Under the pieces are notes generated by a model. The model saw only the letters and a list, made by a program, of their open reading frames with translations. It searched no databases and had not been told where the DNA came from. A DNA stretch of 64,000 nucleotides from JAFARZ01 sp035651595 (GTDB lineage Bacteria > Actinomycetota > Actinomycetes > Streptosporangiales > Streptosporangiaceae): NCBI GenBank assembly GCA_035651595.1, contig DASRFJ010000169.1, positions 68,570 through 132,569 on the forward strand, written 5' to 3'. Both the position numbers and the translations under genes were made by a program. This document shows, piece by piece, positions 1 to 8,689 of the stretch (positions are counted from its first letter, which is position 1; each line of letters opens with the position of its first letter).

Positions 1-274
1 TGGTGAACACGACCTCGTCCGCACGCGCGCCGATGAACGACGCGACCTTGGCGCGCGCACCCTCGTACAGGTCCGTGGCCTCCTCGCCGAGCAGGTGCGT
101 GCCGCGGTGCGCGGCGGCGTTGTGCAGCTCGTACGCGTCGCGGACCGCGTCCAGCACCTGGCGCGGCTTCTGCGAGGTCGCCCCGGAGTCCAGGTACACC
201 AGCGGCGCGTCGTTGCGCACCGTCCGCGACAGGACGGGGAAGTCCTTCCGCAGAGTCTCCGGATCGAAGGTCAT
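1..274 (-). CDS. sufS: SufS cysteine desulfurase, N-terminal part (runs off window)
   Basis: This is the first 91 codons of a PLP-dependent cysteine desulfurase, which takes sulfur from L-cysteine for SUF Fe-S cluster assembly. The visible protein starts MTFDPETLRKDFPVL and contains VYLDSGATSQKP and NAAAHRGTHLL, the classic N-terminal segment of group II desulfurases. The PLP lysine and catalytic cysteine lie outside the window. The ATG overlaps the sufC stop in an ATGA junction, so it is the last visible gene of the suf operon. Confidence 0.95.
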   Translation of the reverse strand, partial: MTFDPETLRKDFPVLSRTVRNDAPLVYLDSGATSQKPRQVLDAVRDAYELHNAAAHRGTHLLGEEATDLYEGARAKVASFIGARADEVVFT

Positions 275-1032
275 GCCGGCACCTGCGTGAAGCGCTCGTA
301 GCCCTCGTTCTCCAGCAGTTCGGCCAGCTCCGGGCCGCCTTCCTCGACGATCCGGCCGCCGATGAACACGTGCACGAAGTCGGGTTTCACGTACCGCAGG
401 ATGCGGGTGTAGTGAGTGATCAGCAGGACGCCCTTGCCGGGCTGCGCACGGAACCGGTTGACGCCCTCGGACACGATGCGCAGCGCGTCCACGTCGAGGC
501 CGGAGTCCGTCTCGTCGAGGATGGCGACCTTCGGGTCGAGCAGCTGAAGCTGGAGGATCTCGTGCCGCTTCTTCTCGCCGCCGGAGAAGCCCTCGTTGAG
601 GTTCCGCTCGGCGAACGAGGAGTCGATGGACAGCTCCTTCATCGCCCCGCGCATTTCCTTGACGAAGTCGCGCAGCTTCGGCGCCTCGCCACGGACCGCG
701 GTCACCGCGGTGCGCAGGAAGTTCGACACGGTCACGCCGGGGACCTCGACCGGGTACTGCATGGCGAGGAACAGGCCGGCGCGGGCCCGCGCGTCCACTG
801 ACATCGCCAGCACGTCCTCGCCGTCGAGGAGGACCGAGCCGGATGTGACCGTGTACTTCGGGTGGCCGGCGATCGCGTAGGCCAGCGTGGACTTGCCGGA
901 GCCGTTCGGTCCCATGATCGCGTGGGTCTGCCCGGCGGCGACGGTGAGGTCCACGCCGCGCAGGATCTCGCGTTGCACACCCGCCGACTCTTCGACGGAC
1001 ACATGCAGGTCGCGGATCTCCAGGGTGGACAC
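271..1032 (-). CDS. sufC: SufC Fe-S assembly ATPase
   Basis: ABC-type ATPase of about 253 residues that drives the SufBCD scaffold in the cytoplasm. Walker A is GPNGSGKST, the signature region is EGFSGGEKKR, Walker B leads into AILDETDSGLDVDAL, and the H-loop is LLITHYTRIL. The DETDSGLD form in place of the usual DEPT is typical of SufC. The GTG start in VSTLEIRDLH is chosen because the family begins here; longer in-frame sequence upstream overlaps the Rieske gene. It lies 2 bp downstream of the Rieske gene and overlaps sufS by four bases. Confidence 0.96.
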   Translation of the reverse strand: MSTLEIRDLHVSVEESAGVQREILRGVDLTVAAGQTHAIMGPNGSGKSTLAYAIAGHPKYTVTSGSVLLDGEDVLAMSVDARARAGLFLAMQYPVEVPGVTVSNFLRTAVTAVRGEAPKLRDFVKEMRGAMKELSIDSSFAERNLNEGFSGGEKKRHEILQLQLLDPKVAILDETDSGLDVDALRIVSEGVNRFRAQPGKGVLLITHYTRILRYVKPDFVHVFIGGRIVEEGGPELAELLENEGYERFTQVPA

Positions 1033-1034
1033 GT

Positions 1035-1370
1035 TCAGGACTCCTTCGTAGCGGTCAGCGAGACATAGACGTCGTCGCCGTCGATCTTGACTGGGTATAC
1101 CGGCACCGGCTCGCTGGCGGGCGGCCCGGTCGGCTCGCCGGTGCGGACGTCGAAACAGGATCCGTGCAGCCAGCACTCGACCGTGTGGTCGTAGATCTCG
1201 CCCTCGGACAGCGGCACCTCCGCGTGCGAGCACACGTCGCGCAGGGCGTATACCTCTCCCCCGGTCCGCACCAGGCACACCGGCTCACCGTCCACCTCGA
1301 CGCCGAACGCGCCATCGGCGGGAATCTCCGAGACGCTCGCCGCGCGAGTAAAGGTGGGAGTCTCGCTCAT
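1035..1370 (-). CDS. Rieske [2Fe-2S] ferredoxin-like protein in suf operon
   Basis: Small Rieske protein of 111 residues. The two cluster-binding boxes are DVCSHAEVPLSEG and VECWLHGSCFD (C-x-H and C-x2-H), which ligate a [2Fe-2S] cluster through two Cys and two His. It resembles the ferredoxin subunit of non-haem iron oxygenases, but its place between sufD and sufC is a conserved actinobacterial arrangement, suggesting an electron-transfer or sensing role in Fe-S assembly. That role is inference. A 112-bp gap separates it from sufD, the only sizeable gap in the operon. Confidence 0.93.
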   Translation of the reverse strand: MSETPTFTRAASVSEIPADGAFGVEVDGEPVCLVRTGGEVYALRDVCSHAEVPLSEGEIYDHTVECWLHGSCFDVRTGEPTGPPASEPVPVYPVKIDGDDVYVSLTATKES

Positions 1371-1482
1371 GATGCCTCCTTGTTCGCTCGCAGCGGGGCG
1401 CGCTGAGGCAGCGTCTTCCCTCGTCGCTCACGACTGCGTCGCTCGCTCCTCAGTCCAGACGCCGCCGCGCCCCGCGCTTCGC

Positions 1483-2616
1483 TCACTGGAGCTCCTTCTC
1501 TATGGCCGCGGTGATCCGGTCGCGGACCTCGGCCGCCTCGATCGTGGCGATCTGCTGGCCGAAGAACCCGCGGATGACGAGCCGGCGCGCCTCGTCGAAC
1601 GGAATGCCGCGCGCCATCAGGTAGAACAGGTGATGGTCCTCCAGCCGGCCGCTGGCGCTGGCGTGCCCGGCGCCGGTGATCTCGCCGGTGAGGATCTCCA
1701 GGTTCGGCACCGAGTCCACCCGGGTGCCGTCGGTCAGCACCAGGTTCCGGTTGTACTCGTAAGTGTCGGTGCCCGTCGCGTCCGGCCGGATCAGCACGTC
1801 GCCGATCCACACCGCGTGCGCGTTCTCGCCCTGCAGCGCCCCCCGGTACTGCACGCGGCTGCGGCAGTCCGGCACGTCGTGGTCGACGAACAGCCGGTGC
1901 TCCAGGTGCTGGCCAGCATCGGCGAAGTAGATCCCGGTCAGCTCCGCAGACCCGCCCCGCCCGTTGTACCGCACCGACGGCGCCAGCCGGACCACCGACC
2001 CGCCGAGCGTGACCGCCGCATGCCTGAGCACCGCGTCCTTGCCCAGCGTCGCGTGGTGGTGCGATAGATGGACCGCGTCCGAAGCCCAGTCCTGGATCGA
2101 AATCACCGACAGGGAGGCACCCTCGCCGACGACCAGCTCCACGTTCTCCGCGTACGTCGCGCTGCCCCGGTGGTCGAGCACCACGACGGCGCGCGACATC
2201 GGGCCCGCCTTGATCACGGTGTGGCCGTACGCGGCCGCCGAGCTGTCCATGCCGGTGACGGTCACGAACGTGGGGGCCGAGGCCTCCGCCTCGGCCGGCA
2301 CCTCGATCACCGTCGCCTCGTCGAACAGGGACAGCGCCTGTGCACTCACCCGATCGGACGGGACGAACGTTACCGCGTCAAGCACGGCTGTTCGTTTGGC
2401 AAAAAATGCCTTTAGCTCGGGAGCCAGGTCGATTTCCACGGTGAGGTTGCCCGCGCCGGCCGGAGCGTCGGCGTGCAGCCCCCGCAGGCGGCGCAGCGGC
2501 GTGAACCGCCATTCCTCCTCGCGGCCCTGCGGGACCGGGAAGTCCGCCGGGTCGAACGACTGCCGCTCGTGCAGCCTCGTCACGGGGGAGGTCTCCCCCG
2601 ACAGCAACGACGGCAT
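1483..2616 (-). CDS. sufD: SufD Fe-S assembly scaffold subunit
   Basis: SufD partners SufB in the SufBC2D scaffold. The protein is 377 residues. Recognisable parts are PQGREEEWRFTPLRRLRGL near the N-terminus and the SufBD core stretches QHLEHRLFVDHDVPDCRS, EYNRNLVLTDGTRVDSVP and LMARGIPFDEARRLVIRGFF near the C-terminus. The ATG overlaps the sufB stop (TGATG), implying translational coupling. Length and order are normal for actinobacteria, where SufD often substitutes functionally for other scaffold partners. Confidence 0.95.
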   Translation of the reverse strand: MPSLLSGETSPVTRLHERQSFDPADFPVPQGREEEWRFTPLRRLRGLHADAPAGAGNLTVEIDLAPELKAFFAKRTAVLDAVTFVPSDRVSAQALSLFDEATVIEVPAEAEASAPTFVTVTGMDSSAAAYGHTVIKAGPMSRAVVVLDHRGSATYAENVELVVGEGASLSVISIQDWASDAVHLSHHHATLGKDAVLRHAAVTLGGSVVRLAPSVRYNGRGGSAELTGIYFADAGQHLEHRLFVDHDVPDCRSRVQYRGALQGENAHAVWIGDVLIRPDATGTDTYEYNRNLVLTDGTRVDSVPNLEILTGEITGAGHASASGRLEDHHLFYLMARGIPFDEARRLVIRGFFGQQIATIEAAEVRDRITAAIEKELQ

Positions 2617-4028
2617 CAGCCGACTGCCCCCTCCATCTGAAGCTCGATCAGCCTGTTGAGCTCGAGCGCGTACTCCATCGGCAGCTCTCGCGCGATCGGC
2701 TCGACAAAGCCGCGGACGATGGTGGCCATCGCCTCGTCCTCGGTCATGCCGCGGCTCATCAGGTAGAACAGCTGATCTTCGGAAATCTTGGAGACCGTGG
2801 CCTCGTGGCCCATCTCCACGTCGTCCTCGCGGACGTCCACGTACGGGTATGTGTCGGACCGGCTCACGGTGTCGACGAGCAGCGCGTCGCACTTCACCGT
2901 CGACTTGGCGTGCTCGGCGCCCTCCCGCACCTCGACCAGGCCCCGGTACGAGGTACGGCCGCCGGCCCTGGCCACCGACTTGGACACGATCGTGGAGCTG
3001 GTCAGCGGCGCGCAGTGCACCATCTTGGCGCCCGCGTCCTGGTGCTGGCCGGCCCCGGCGAACGCCACCGACAGCGTCTCGCCGCGGGCGTGCTCGCCCA
3101 TCAGCCACACCGCCGGGTACTTCATCGTGACCTTGGAGCCGATGTTCCCGTCGATCCACTCCATCGTCGCCCCGGCCTGCGCGATCGCGCGCTTGGTGAC
3201 CAGGTTGTACACGTTGGCCGACCAGTTCTGGATCGTCGTGTACCGGCAGCGGGCGTCCTTCTTCACGATGATCTCGACGACCGCGGAGTGCAGCGAGTCG
3301 GACTTATAGATCGGCGCGGTGCAGCCCTCGACGTAGTGCACGTAGGCGCCCTCGTCGACGATGATCAGCGTCCGCTCGAACTGGCCCATGTTCTCGGTGT
3401 TGATCCGGAAGTAGGCCTGGAGCGGGATCTCGACGTGCACGCCCTTCGGCACGTAGATGAAGGACCCGCCCGACCAGACGGCCGTGTTGAGGGCGGCGAA
3501 CTTGTTGTCGCCGGCCGGGATGACCGTGCCGAAGTACTCCTGGAACAGGTCCGGGTGCTCCTTGAGCGCGGTGTCCGTGTCGAGGAAGATGACGCCCTTC
3601 TCCTCGAGGTCCTCGCGGATCTTGTGGTACACCACCTCGGACTCGTACTGGGCGGCCACGCCGGCGATCAGGCGCTGCTTCTCCGCCTCGGGGATGCCGA
3701 GCCTGTCGTAGGTGTTCTTGATGTCCGCGGGCAGGTCGTCCCAGCTCTCCGCCTGCTTCTCGGTGGAGCGGACAAAGTACTTGATGTTGTCGAAGTCGAT
3801 CTCGGTCAGGTCGGCACCCCAGGTCGGCAGCGGCTTGCGGCCGAAGTACTTCAGCCCCTTCAGCCGCATGTCGAGCATCCACTCGGGCTCGCCCTTGCGT
3901 GCCGAGATGTCGCGGACCACCTCTTCGGACAGGCCGCGGCGCGCGGAAGCGCCCGCCACGTCAGAGTCGGCCCAGCCGAACTTGTACGTGCCGAGCCCTT
4001 CGAGCTGGTCGTGCGCGGTGGTCGTCAT
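2616..4028 (-). CDS. sufB: SufB Fe-S assembly scaffold subunit
   Basis: Main scaffold protein on which nascent [4Fe-4S] clusters are built. It has 470 residues, the usual length. Diagnostic stretches include EPEWMLDMRLKGLKYF, NTAVWSGGSFIYVPKGVH, VHYVEGCTAPIY and TIQNWSANVYNLVTKRA, and the C-terminal SRGMTEDEAMATIVRGFVEP. The Cys in EGCTAP corresponds to a conserved cysteine of the family. The start ATG overlaps the sufR stop in an ATGA junction. Confidence 0.97.
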   Translation of the reverse strand: MTTTAHDQLEGLGTYKFGWADSDVAGASARRGLSEEVVRDISARKGEPEWMLDMRLKGLKYFGRKPLPTWGADLTEIDFDNIKYFVRSTEKQAESWDDLPADIKNTYDRLGIPEAEKQRLIAGVAAQYESEVVYHKIREDLEEKGVIFLDTDTALKEHPDLFQEYFGTVIPAGDNKFAALNTAVWSGGSFIYVPKGVHVEIPLQAYFRINTENMGQFERTLIIVDEGAYVHYVEGCTAPIYKSDSLHSAVVEIIVKKDARCRYTTIQNWSANVYNLVTKRAIAQAGATMEWIDGNIGSKVTMKYPAVWLMGEHARGETLSVAFAGAGQHQDAGAKMVHCAPLTSSTIVSKSVARAGGRTSYRGLVEVREGAEHAKSTVKCDALLVDTVSRSDTYPYVDVREDDVEMGHEATVSKISEDQLFYLMSRGMTEDEAMATIVRGFVEPIARELPMEYALELNRLIELQMEGAVG

Positions 4029-4825
4029 GTCAAGAGCCCTCCGGACTCTGCTGGGATTGTCTCGTCTTGTACAACTACGGCCCGTGCGCCCGCCTTCCCC
4101 GGCAGGCCTGTGACATGCGTCGTGCAGATGCCATCGCCGTGGGCGATCGTAGCGAGTCGCTGCACCGGTGCGCCGAGCAGCCTGCCGAATGCCTCCGTCT
4201 CGGCCTCGCACAGCTGCGGGAATTCCGCCGCCACGTGCGCCACCGGGCAGTGGTGCTGGCACAGCTGCTCGCCAGCGGCCATGGCCTTGGCGGCGGCGTG
4301 GATGGCCGGCGCGGGGCCAGCGGATGCCGCGTAGCCGTCCGCGGACAGCGCCTCGGCCAGGGCCTGCGCCCGGTCCGCCAGCTCCTGGTGCTTCGCGACG
4401 GCCGGTGCGTACCGTTGCTCCAGGTCCGCGACCTGGCGCCGGGCGAACTCGGCGACCGCGTCCTGGCCGGCGGTGTCGGCGATGAACCTGAGCGCGTTCG
4501 TGGCCAGGTCGTCATAGGCGTGCTCGAACGCGCTGCGCCCCGCATCGGTGATCATGAACACCTTCGCGGGGCGACCGCGGCCGCGGTTGCCGTAGGTCCT
4601 GGCGGTCCTGGTCTCGACCAGGCCCTCGGAGATCAGCGTGTCGAGATGCCGCCGGACCGCGGCCGGGGTCAGCCCCAGCCGTACGCCCAGGGTGGCCGCG
4701 GTCGGCTGGCCAAGCTCCAGGATCAGCCGCGCGACCTGTCCGCGGGTACCGCGCTCGGTCCCGGCGTCGGGCCTGCTCTCACCGGGCCCCGCGCCGGGCC
4801 GCACGCCGACCCGGTCGTTTTTCAC
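4025..4825 (-). CDS. sufR: SufR-type Fe-S sensing transcriptional repressor
   Basis: First gene of the suf operon; the family represses suf when it holds a [4Fe-4S] cluster. The N-terminal winged helix is visible in GVRLGLTPAAVRRHLDTLIS followed by the GNRGRGRPAKVF wing. The C-terminal half carries a cysteine cluster (LCQHHCPVAH, then PQLCEAET) that fits the cluster-binding site. I use the GTG at 4825 (VKNDRVGV); an in-frame ATG at 4861 would add 12 residues. Its position directly before sufB indicates autoregulation of the whole operon. Confidence 0.9.
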   Translation of the reverse strand: MKNDRVGVRPGAGPGESRPDAGTERGTRGQVARLILELGQPTAATLGVRLGLTPAAVRRHLDTLISEGLVETRTARTYGNRGRGRPAKVFMITDAGRSAFEHAYDDLATNALRFIADTAGQDAVAEFARRQVADLEQRYAPAVAKHQELADRAQALAEALSADGYAASAGPAPAIHAAAKAMAAGEQLCQHHCPVAHVAAEFPQLCEAETEAFGRLLGAPVQRLATIAHGDGICTTHVTGLPGKAGARAVVVQDETIPAESGGLLT

Positions 4826-4847
4826 AACACCATTGTGCCTTAAATAC

Positions 4848-4858
4848 CCCTGCCAGGG
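4848..4858. promoter_or_regulatory. Candidate sufR operator (CCCTG-N-CAGGG)
   Basis: Five-base perfect inverted repeat around one base, 23 bp before the chosen sufR start and about 60 bp before the divergent DedA gene. Its place fits an operator for the suf operon, but the arms are short and could occur by chance in high-GC DNA. Confidence 0.25.
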
Positions 4859-4916
4859 CAAAGATTTTTGGCAAGATCCACGTGACGTAAATCACCGGGT
4901 AGTCTCCAGGGAGGCT

Positions 4917-5540
4917 ATGAGCATCGGCGGGATTATCCAGAGCTACGGGTACTGGGCTGTGTTCGGCCTGGTCACCGCCGAGAGCATCGGCATACCGCTG
5001 CCCGCCGAGACCGCGCTGATCGTGGCCGCGATCTATGCCGGCCAGACCCACCACCTGGACCCGTGGCTGATCTGGCTGGTGGCGTCCGCCGGCGCGATCG
5101 TCGGCGACAACATCGGGTTCTGGATCGGCGACAAGGGCGGCTACGCGCTGGCCCGCAGGTACGGTCCGAAGGTCCACCTGGACGAGCGCAAGCTGAAGGC
5201 GGCCCGCTATCTGTTCGACCGGCACGGCTCGAAGGTGGTGTTCTTCGGGCGATTCGTGTCGATTCTCCGGGCGTACGCGGCGTTTCTCGCCGGGGTCAGC
5301 AAGATGGCGTGGCGGTCGTTCTTCGTCGCGAACGCCTCCGGCGGCGTGCTCTGGGCGGGGATCTACACGTGGGCGGCCTACCTGGCCGGGAGCGCGTTCG
5401 AGCGGCTTTCCAGAACGGTCAACCTGGTGCTGCTGGCCGTCGGCGTGACCGCGATCGCGGTCGTTTTGCTCATGGTCCGCAAGCAGTTCGCCAAGTTCGC
5501 CGACCGCGCCGAGGAACGATACCCCGGCCCCCTGGAGTAA
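4917..5540 (+). CDS. DedA-family inner membrane protein
   Basis: Integral membrane protein of 207 residues in the DedA/VTT (SNARE-associated) family, linked to lipid flipping and membrane homeostasis. Family marks are ESIGIPLPAETALIVAA, GAIVGDNIGFWIGDKGG and the FFGRFVSILRAYAAFLAG segment, whose F-x-R-F/V core is diagnostic. Five to six hydrophobic segments are visible, the last near LVLLAVGVTAIAVVLL. The ATG is preceded by AGGGAGG at a good distance. It is divergent from the suf operon. Confidence 0.9.
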   Translation: MSIGGIIQSYGYWAVFGLVTAESIGIPLPAETALIVAAIYAGQTHHLDPWLIWLVASAGAIVGDNIGFWIGDKGGYALARRYGPKVHLDERKLKAARYLFDRHGSKVVFFGRFVSILRAYAAFLAGVSKMAWRSFFVANASGGVLWAGIYTWAAYLAGSAFERLSRTVNLVLLAVGVTAIAVVLLMVRKQFAKFADRAEERYPGPLE

Positions 5541-5588
5541 CGACGCTCCCGCCGTCCGCCCCGGATACCTAGGACAACTTTGTAAGCG

Positions 5589-5646
5589 AAACCGACACTT
5601 TTCTGCCGGATATATGCCGCTTTAGTGGTATTTCCGCTGTCGGTTT
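5589..5646. terminator. Possible bidirectional terminator between convergent genes
   Basis: AAACCGACA (5589-5597) and TGTCGGTTT (5638-5646) form perfect 9-bp arms around a 40-nt loop in the 160-bp gap between the converging DedA and amidohydrolase genes. The loop is long and there is no clear U-tract, so the terminator role is tentative. Confidence 0.35.
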
Positions 5647-5701
5647 GGCGTACCAAGACACGTGTAGCGTTACCCGTGGGGCCGGTGGTGCTGGTGGGCT
5701 G

Positions 5702-6673
5702 CTAGCCGAGGCCCAGCACCGACGCCGCGTTGCCGCCGGCGATCTTGGCCACGTCGTCAGCGCCGAGCACCGACGGCAGGGCGTCCAGCAGCGCCCGGCC
5801 CTCAGTATTCGACCCGAACGGATAGTCGACGCTGAACATCACCCGCTCCACGCCCATCACCTGCACCGTGCACATCACTGGGGGCAGCGTGAACATCCCG
5901 CTCGTCGTCACCCACACGTTCCGCCGCATGTACTCGGACGCCGTGTCCAGCGAACCCATGGGCAGCATCGCGTCGATCCGGTCGAGCATGAACGGGATCA
6001 TCTCCCCGCAGTGCCCGACGATCAGCCGCAGCCCGGGATGCCGGTCGAACACACCGGTCGCGATCAGCCGCAGCACGTGCAACCCCGCCTCCGCGTGCCA
6101 GCCCCACGCGCCGGTGGCCAGCCGGCCGGCCACGGCGGGAGGCAGTCCAGAGAACAGCACCGACCGCAACGCTGCCGAAGGCGGTGCCGGATGCAGGTAC
6201 AGCGGCACGTCCAGCGACTCGAACCGGGCGAGCAAGACATCGAAGCGCGGGTCGTCGAGGAACGCCTCGTTCGAGCCGAGCGTGCTCCCCACCAGCGCGC
6301 CGAGCATCCCCAGCTCACCGCAGGCCCGGGACAGTTCGTCGGCCGCCGCCGCCGGCGAAACCGTGGGCAGCGTCGCGAACCCGCCGAGCCGGTCCGGATG
6401 CGCCCGCACCGCGGAAGCGAGCATGTCGTTCGCCTCCCGGGCCCGCGCCACCGCCGCCGAAACGGAAAGCCCCTGCGCGGCCGGCGACACGTGGGAGACG
6501 ACCTGGAAGTCGATCCCGTTCGCGTCCATGTCCGCGAGCCGCGCCTCGCCCAGGTCGCGGAGCAGGTCATCGACCCGCTCCCCCCACATGGCGAGCGGCC
6601 CCGTCCCGGGCGCGGCGGCTAGCGCCGGGGTCCAGAAGTGCTCTTCGAGCGCGATCGTCCGCACTGGATACAT
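5702..6673 (-). CDS. Amidohydrolase 2-family metal-dependent hydrolase
   Basis: TIM-barrel hydrolase or decarboxylase of the ACMSD/resorcylate type, 323 residues. It opens with TIALEEHFWTP, where EEHF is the family's first metal-site motif, and has VPLYLHPAPP, LIVGHCGEMIPF and a final FSVDYPFGSN that supplies the catalytic Asp. Substrates of this family are usually aromatic or cyclic carboxylates; the actual one cannot be told. It is followed on the same strand's upstream side by two small genes of unknown function that may form a transcription unit with it. Confidence 0.88.
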   Translation of the reverse strand: MYPVRTIALEEHFWTPALAAAPGTGPLAMWGERVDDLLRDLGEARLADMDANGIDFQVVSHVSPAAQGLSVSAAVARAREANDMLASAVRAHPDRLGGFATLPTVSPAAAADELSRACGELGMLGALVGSTLGSNEAFLDDPRFDVLLARFESLDVPLYLHPAPPSAALRSVLFSGLPPAVAGRLATGAWGWHAEAGLHVLRLIATGVFDRHPGLRLIVGHCGEMIPFMLDRIDAMLPMGSLDTASEYMRRNVWVTTSGMFTLPPVMCTVQVMGVERVMFSVDYPFGSNTEGRALLDALPSVLGADDVAKIAGGNAASVLGLG

Positions 6674-6693
6674 TATCCCGCAACGAGAACGCG

Positions 6694-7149
6694 CTATCCC
6701 GCGGTCCGGCTCAAGTCCCAGTACCAGTTGGTCTCCCAGGTGATCCCGTCGTCCGCGGACAGCGCCTGCTCCCACCGGCACGCGTCGGGGCCGAGCACCG
6801 TCCACCGGTACCGGCAGACCACGGGTTTTCCCTCGTGCTTGTCCGGGCCGAAGAACTCCCCCACCGGGCCGGTGAACCGTCCGGCCACCGGCGGCTCGAT
6901 CGTGCCGCTGCGGCTGGTCATCCAGTACAGCGACCAGACTTCCGATTCCGGGTCGTACAACCGCAGCGTGCTCGCGTGATAGTCGCGCAGCTCGCCCTCG
7001 TCCATGTTGCCGGCACCGCCGAGGATCGGCCAGCACCGCAGCCTCGACTCGAACGTGGCCCACTCGTAGCACCCAGTGAGGCGTTCCCGCAGGTAGCGGT
7101 GCGAAATCCGCCAGCTGCCGTGCAGGAAGTCGAAGTCGTGCGCGCTCAT
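6694..7149 (-). CDS. DUF1579-like small protein
   Basis: Protein of 151 residues beginning MSAHDFDFLHGSWRISHRYL. The DFxxGxW opening, NMDEGELRDYHASTLRLYDP and WSLYWMTSRSGTIEPP read as a calycin-like beta-barrel of the DUF1579 type, found in many actinobacterial gene clusters. No catalytic residues can be assigned. The ATG overlaps the stop of the upstream gene (ATGA), so the two are co-translated. It may bind a small ligand, which is inference only. Confidence 0.75.
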   Translation of the reverse strand: MSAHDFDFLHGSWRISHRYLRERLTGCYEWATFESRLRCWPILGGAGNMDEGELRDYHASTLRLYDPESEVWSLYWMTSRSGTIEPPVAGRFTGPVGEFFGPDKHEGKPVVCRYRWTVLGPDACRWEQALSADDGITWETNWYWDLSRTAG

Positions 7150-7616
7150 CCGGTGGTCTCGCCGGGCATCGTGTCCCCGAGGTACCCGGCCAGGTCGGCC
7201 ACGTCCGGCACCAGCATGTGCCGCACCCACGCGTCGCGCTCATGCTGGATCGGCGGCAGCTCCCAGACGCACCCGATCCACGGCCGGTCCAAAGGCATGA
7301 AGTGCGTCGGGTCATCGTCCAGGCAACCAAGCGCCGGCTGCGCGGCCGCCGCTCCGCGCATGTGCAGCACGTTGTCCCAGACCCAGGTGTACGCGTTCAG
7401 GTACGCGGCGCCGTCCCCGCCCCGGTGCAGGACGACAAACCCGGCTGGCGGCGTTCCGTCCATCTCCGGCAGCAGCTCAGGCAGCACGCCGAACGCCGCC
7501 TTCTCCACCTCCGGGGTAACGACGGCGACCGCCGACGTGACGTAATACCGCTTATAGTGACGCCGGCCCACCTCGATCGGCGGCAGGCTCGACAGCAGCT
7601 TCTCCGCGAATGCCAT
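7146..7616 (-). CDS. Conserved hypothetical protein, WYL-regulated operon
   Basis: Protein of about 156 residues that I cannot place in a named family. It contains FGVLPELLPEMDGTPPAGFV and AAYLNAYTWVWDNVLHMRG, is rich in Trp and Pro, and has no signal peptide or membrane segment. ATG 7616 is chosen; an in-frame GTG at 7625 is possible. It overlaps the following DUF1579-like gene by four bases and faces the WYL regulator across a perfect inverted repeat, so it is the likely first gene of the regulator's target operon. Confidence 0.7.
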   Translation of the reverse strand: MAFAEKLLSSLPPIEVGRRHYKRYYVTSAVAVVTPEVEKAAFGVLPELLPEMDGTPPAGFVVLHRGGDGAAYLNAYTWVWDNVLHMRGAAAAQPALGCLDDDPTHFMPLDRPWIGCVWELPPIQHERDAWVRHMLVPDVADLAGYLGDTMPGETTG

Positions 7617-7638
7617 GACCGGCACGGTAAGCCCGCTT

Positions 7639-7659
7639 CACTGACACCTTCTGTCAGTG
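7639..7659. promoter_or_regulatory. Operator candidate CACTGACA-N5-TGTCAGTG
   Basis: Perfect 8-bp arms separated by CCTTC, midway between the divergent hypothetical gene (start 7616) and the WYL regulator (ATG 7672). The TGACA-N5-TGTCA core and the location are what is expected of the operator for the adjacent regulator. It covers a potential GTG at 7657, which argues for the ATG at 7672 as the regulator's real start. Confidence 0.6.
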
Positions 7660-7671
7660 GAAAATGGAGAC

Positions 7672-8640
7672 ATGCGCGCCAGCCGTCTGGTCTCCATACT
7701 CCTGCTGCTCCAGGCCCGCGGCCGCCTGACCGCGGCCCAGCTCGCCGGTGAACTTGAGGTGTCGGTCCGCACGATCTACCGGGACGTCGAGTCGCTGCAC
7801 ATGGCGGGCATCCCGCTGTACGGCGACGCCGGCCACCGCGGCGGCTATCAGCTGCTCGACGGCTACCGGACCAGGCTCACCGGGCTCAGCGCGGACGAGG
7901 CGAAGGCGCTGAGCCTGTCCGGCCTGCCCGGCCCCGCCGCCGATCTCGGCCTGGGCTCGGTGCTGGCCGCCGCCCAGCTCAAGATCCGCGCCGCGCTGCC
8001 GCCCGCGCTCGCCGACCAGGTCGGGCACGTCCAGTCCCGGTTCCACCTGGACGCGGCGACCTGGTACGGGGCGCCAGAGGAGGTGCCGTTCCTGCTCCCC
8101 GTCGCCGATGCGGTCTGGCGCGGCAGGGCGCTTCGCGTCCGCTATCGCCGCTGGAAGGAGCCCACCGACGTCGATCGCCGTCTCGAGCCGTACGGCCTGG
8201 TCCTCAAAGCGGGCCGCTGGTACCTGGTGGCCGGGCCGGGCGGTCCGCGCACCTACCGCGTCGATCAGATCCTGGACCTGACCGAGCTCGACGACGAGTT
8301 CTGCATCCCGGCCGCATTCGACCTGGCAAGTTACTGGCAGGCCTACAAGACGGAGTTCCTCGACCGGCTGTACCAGGCCGAGGCCACCGTGCGGCTCAGC
8401 CCCGATGCCCTCGCCAAGCTGTCCGGCCCGGAGACCGAGGCTGTCGCCCGCACCGGCACGGTCGAGCCGGACGGCTGGACCCGCGCCACGCTGCCCGTAG
8501 AGTCCACCGAGTACGCGCTGCGCCAGTACCTTGCCCTCGGCCCCGAGATCGAGGTACTCGGCCCGCCCGACCTCCGCTCCCAGCTGGCCGCCGCGGTCCA
8601 CGCCACCGCCGCGCTCTACTCAAACCGCCTTTTCTCATAA
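7672..8640 (+). CDS. YafY-type HTH/WYL-domain transcriptional regulator
   Basis: Regulator of 322 residues. Residues 1-60 form a DeoR-like winged helix (RASRLVSILLLLQARGRLTA, LAGELEVSVRTIYRDVESL, then YGDAGHRGGYQL). The middle is a WYL domain (VRYRRWKEP, EPYGLVLKAGRWYLVAG) that normally binds a small effector, followed by a WCX C-terminal extension. The ATG has GGAG just upstream. It is divergent from a two- to three-gene unit of unknown function across a perfect operator-like repeat, indicating local control and autoregulation. Confidence 0.9.
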   Translation: MRASRLVSILLLLQARGRLTAAQLAGELEVSVRTIYRDVESLHMAGIPLYGDAGHRGGYQLLDGYRTRLTGLSADEAKALSLSGLPGPAADLGLGSVLAAAQLKIRAALPPALADQVGHVQSRFHLDAATWYGAPEEVPFLLPVADAVWRGRALRVRYRRWKEPTDVDRRLEPYGLVLKAGRWYLVAGPGGPRTYRVDQILDLTELDDEFCIPAAFDLASYWQAYKTEFLDRLYQAEATVRLSPDALAKLSGPETEAVARTGTVEPDGWTRATLPVESTEYALRQYLALGPEIEVLGPPDLRSQLAAAVHATAALYSNRLFS

Positions 8641-8689
8641 CGGCATCGGTGTTACCTCCGAAAACCGGATTCGTCCGCCCTGCCCGTCG

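Noticed and set aside
1035..1370. Rieske protein as part of a dioxygenase operon
   Set aside because: It is embedded in the suf operon with no oxygenase or reductase subunit nearby; this arrangement is usual in actinobacteria.
2805..4334. 509-codon plus-strand frame opposite sufB
   Set aside because: Antisense of sufB with no recognisable motifs; long open frames on the wrong strand are normal at this GC content.
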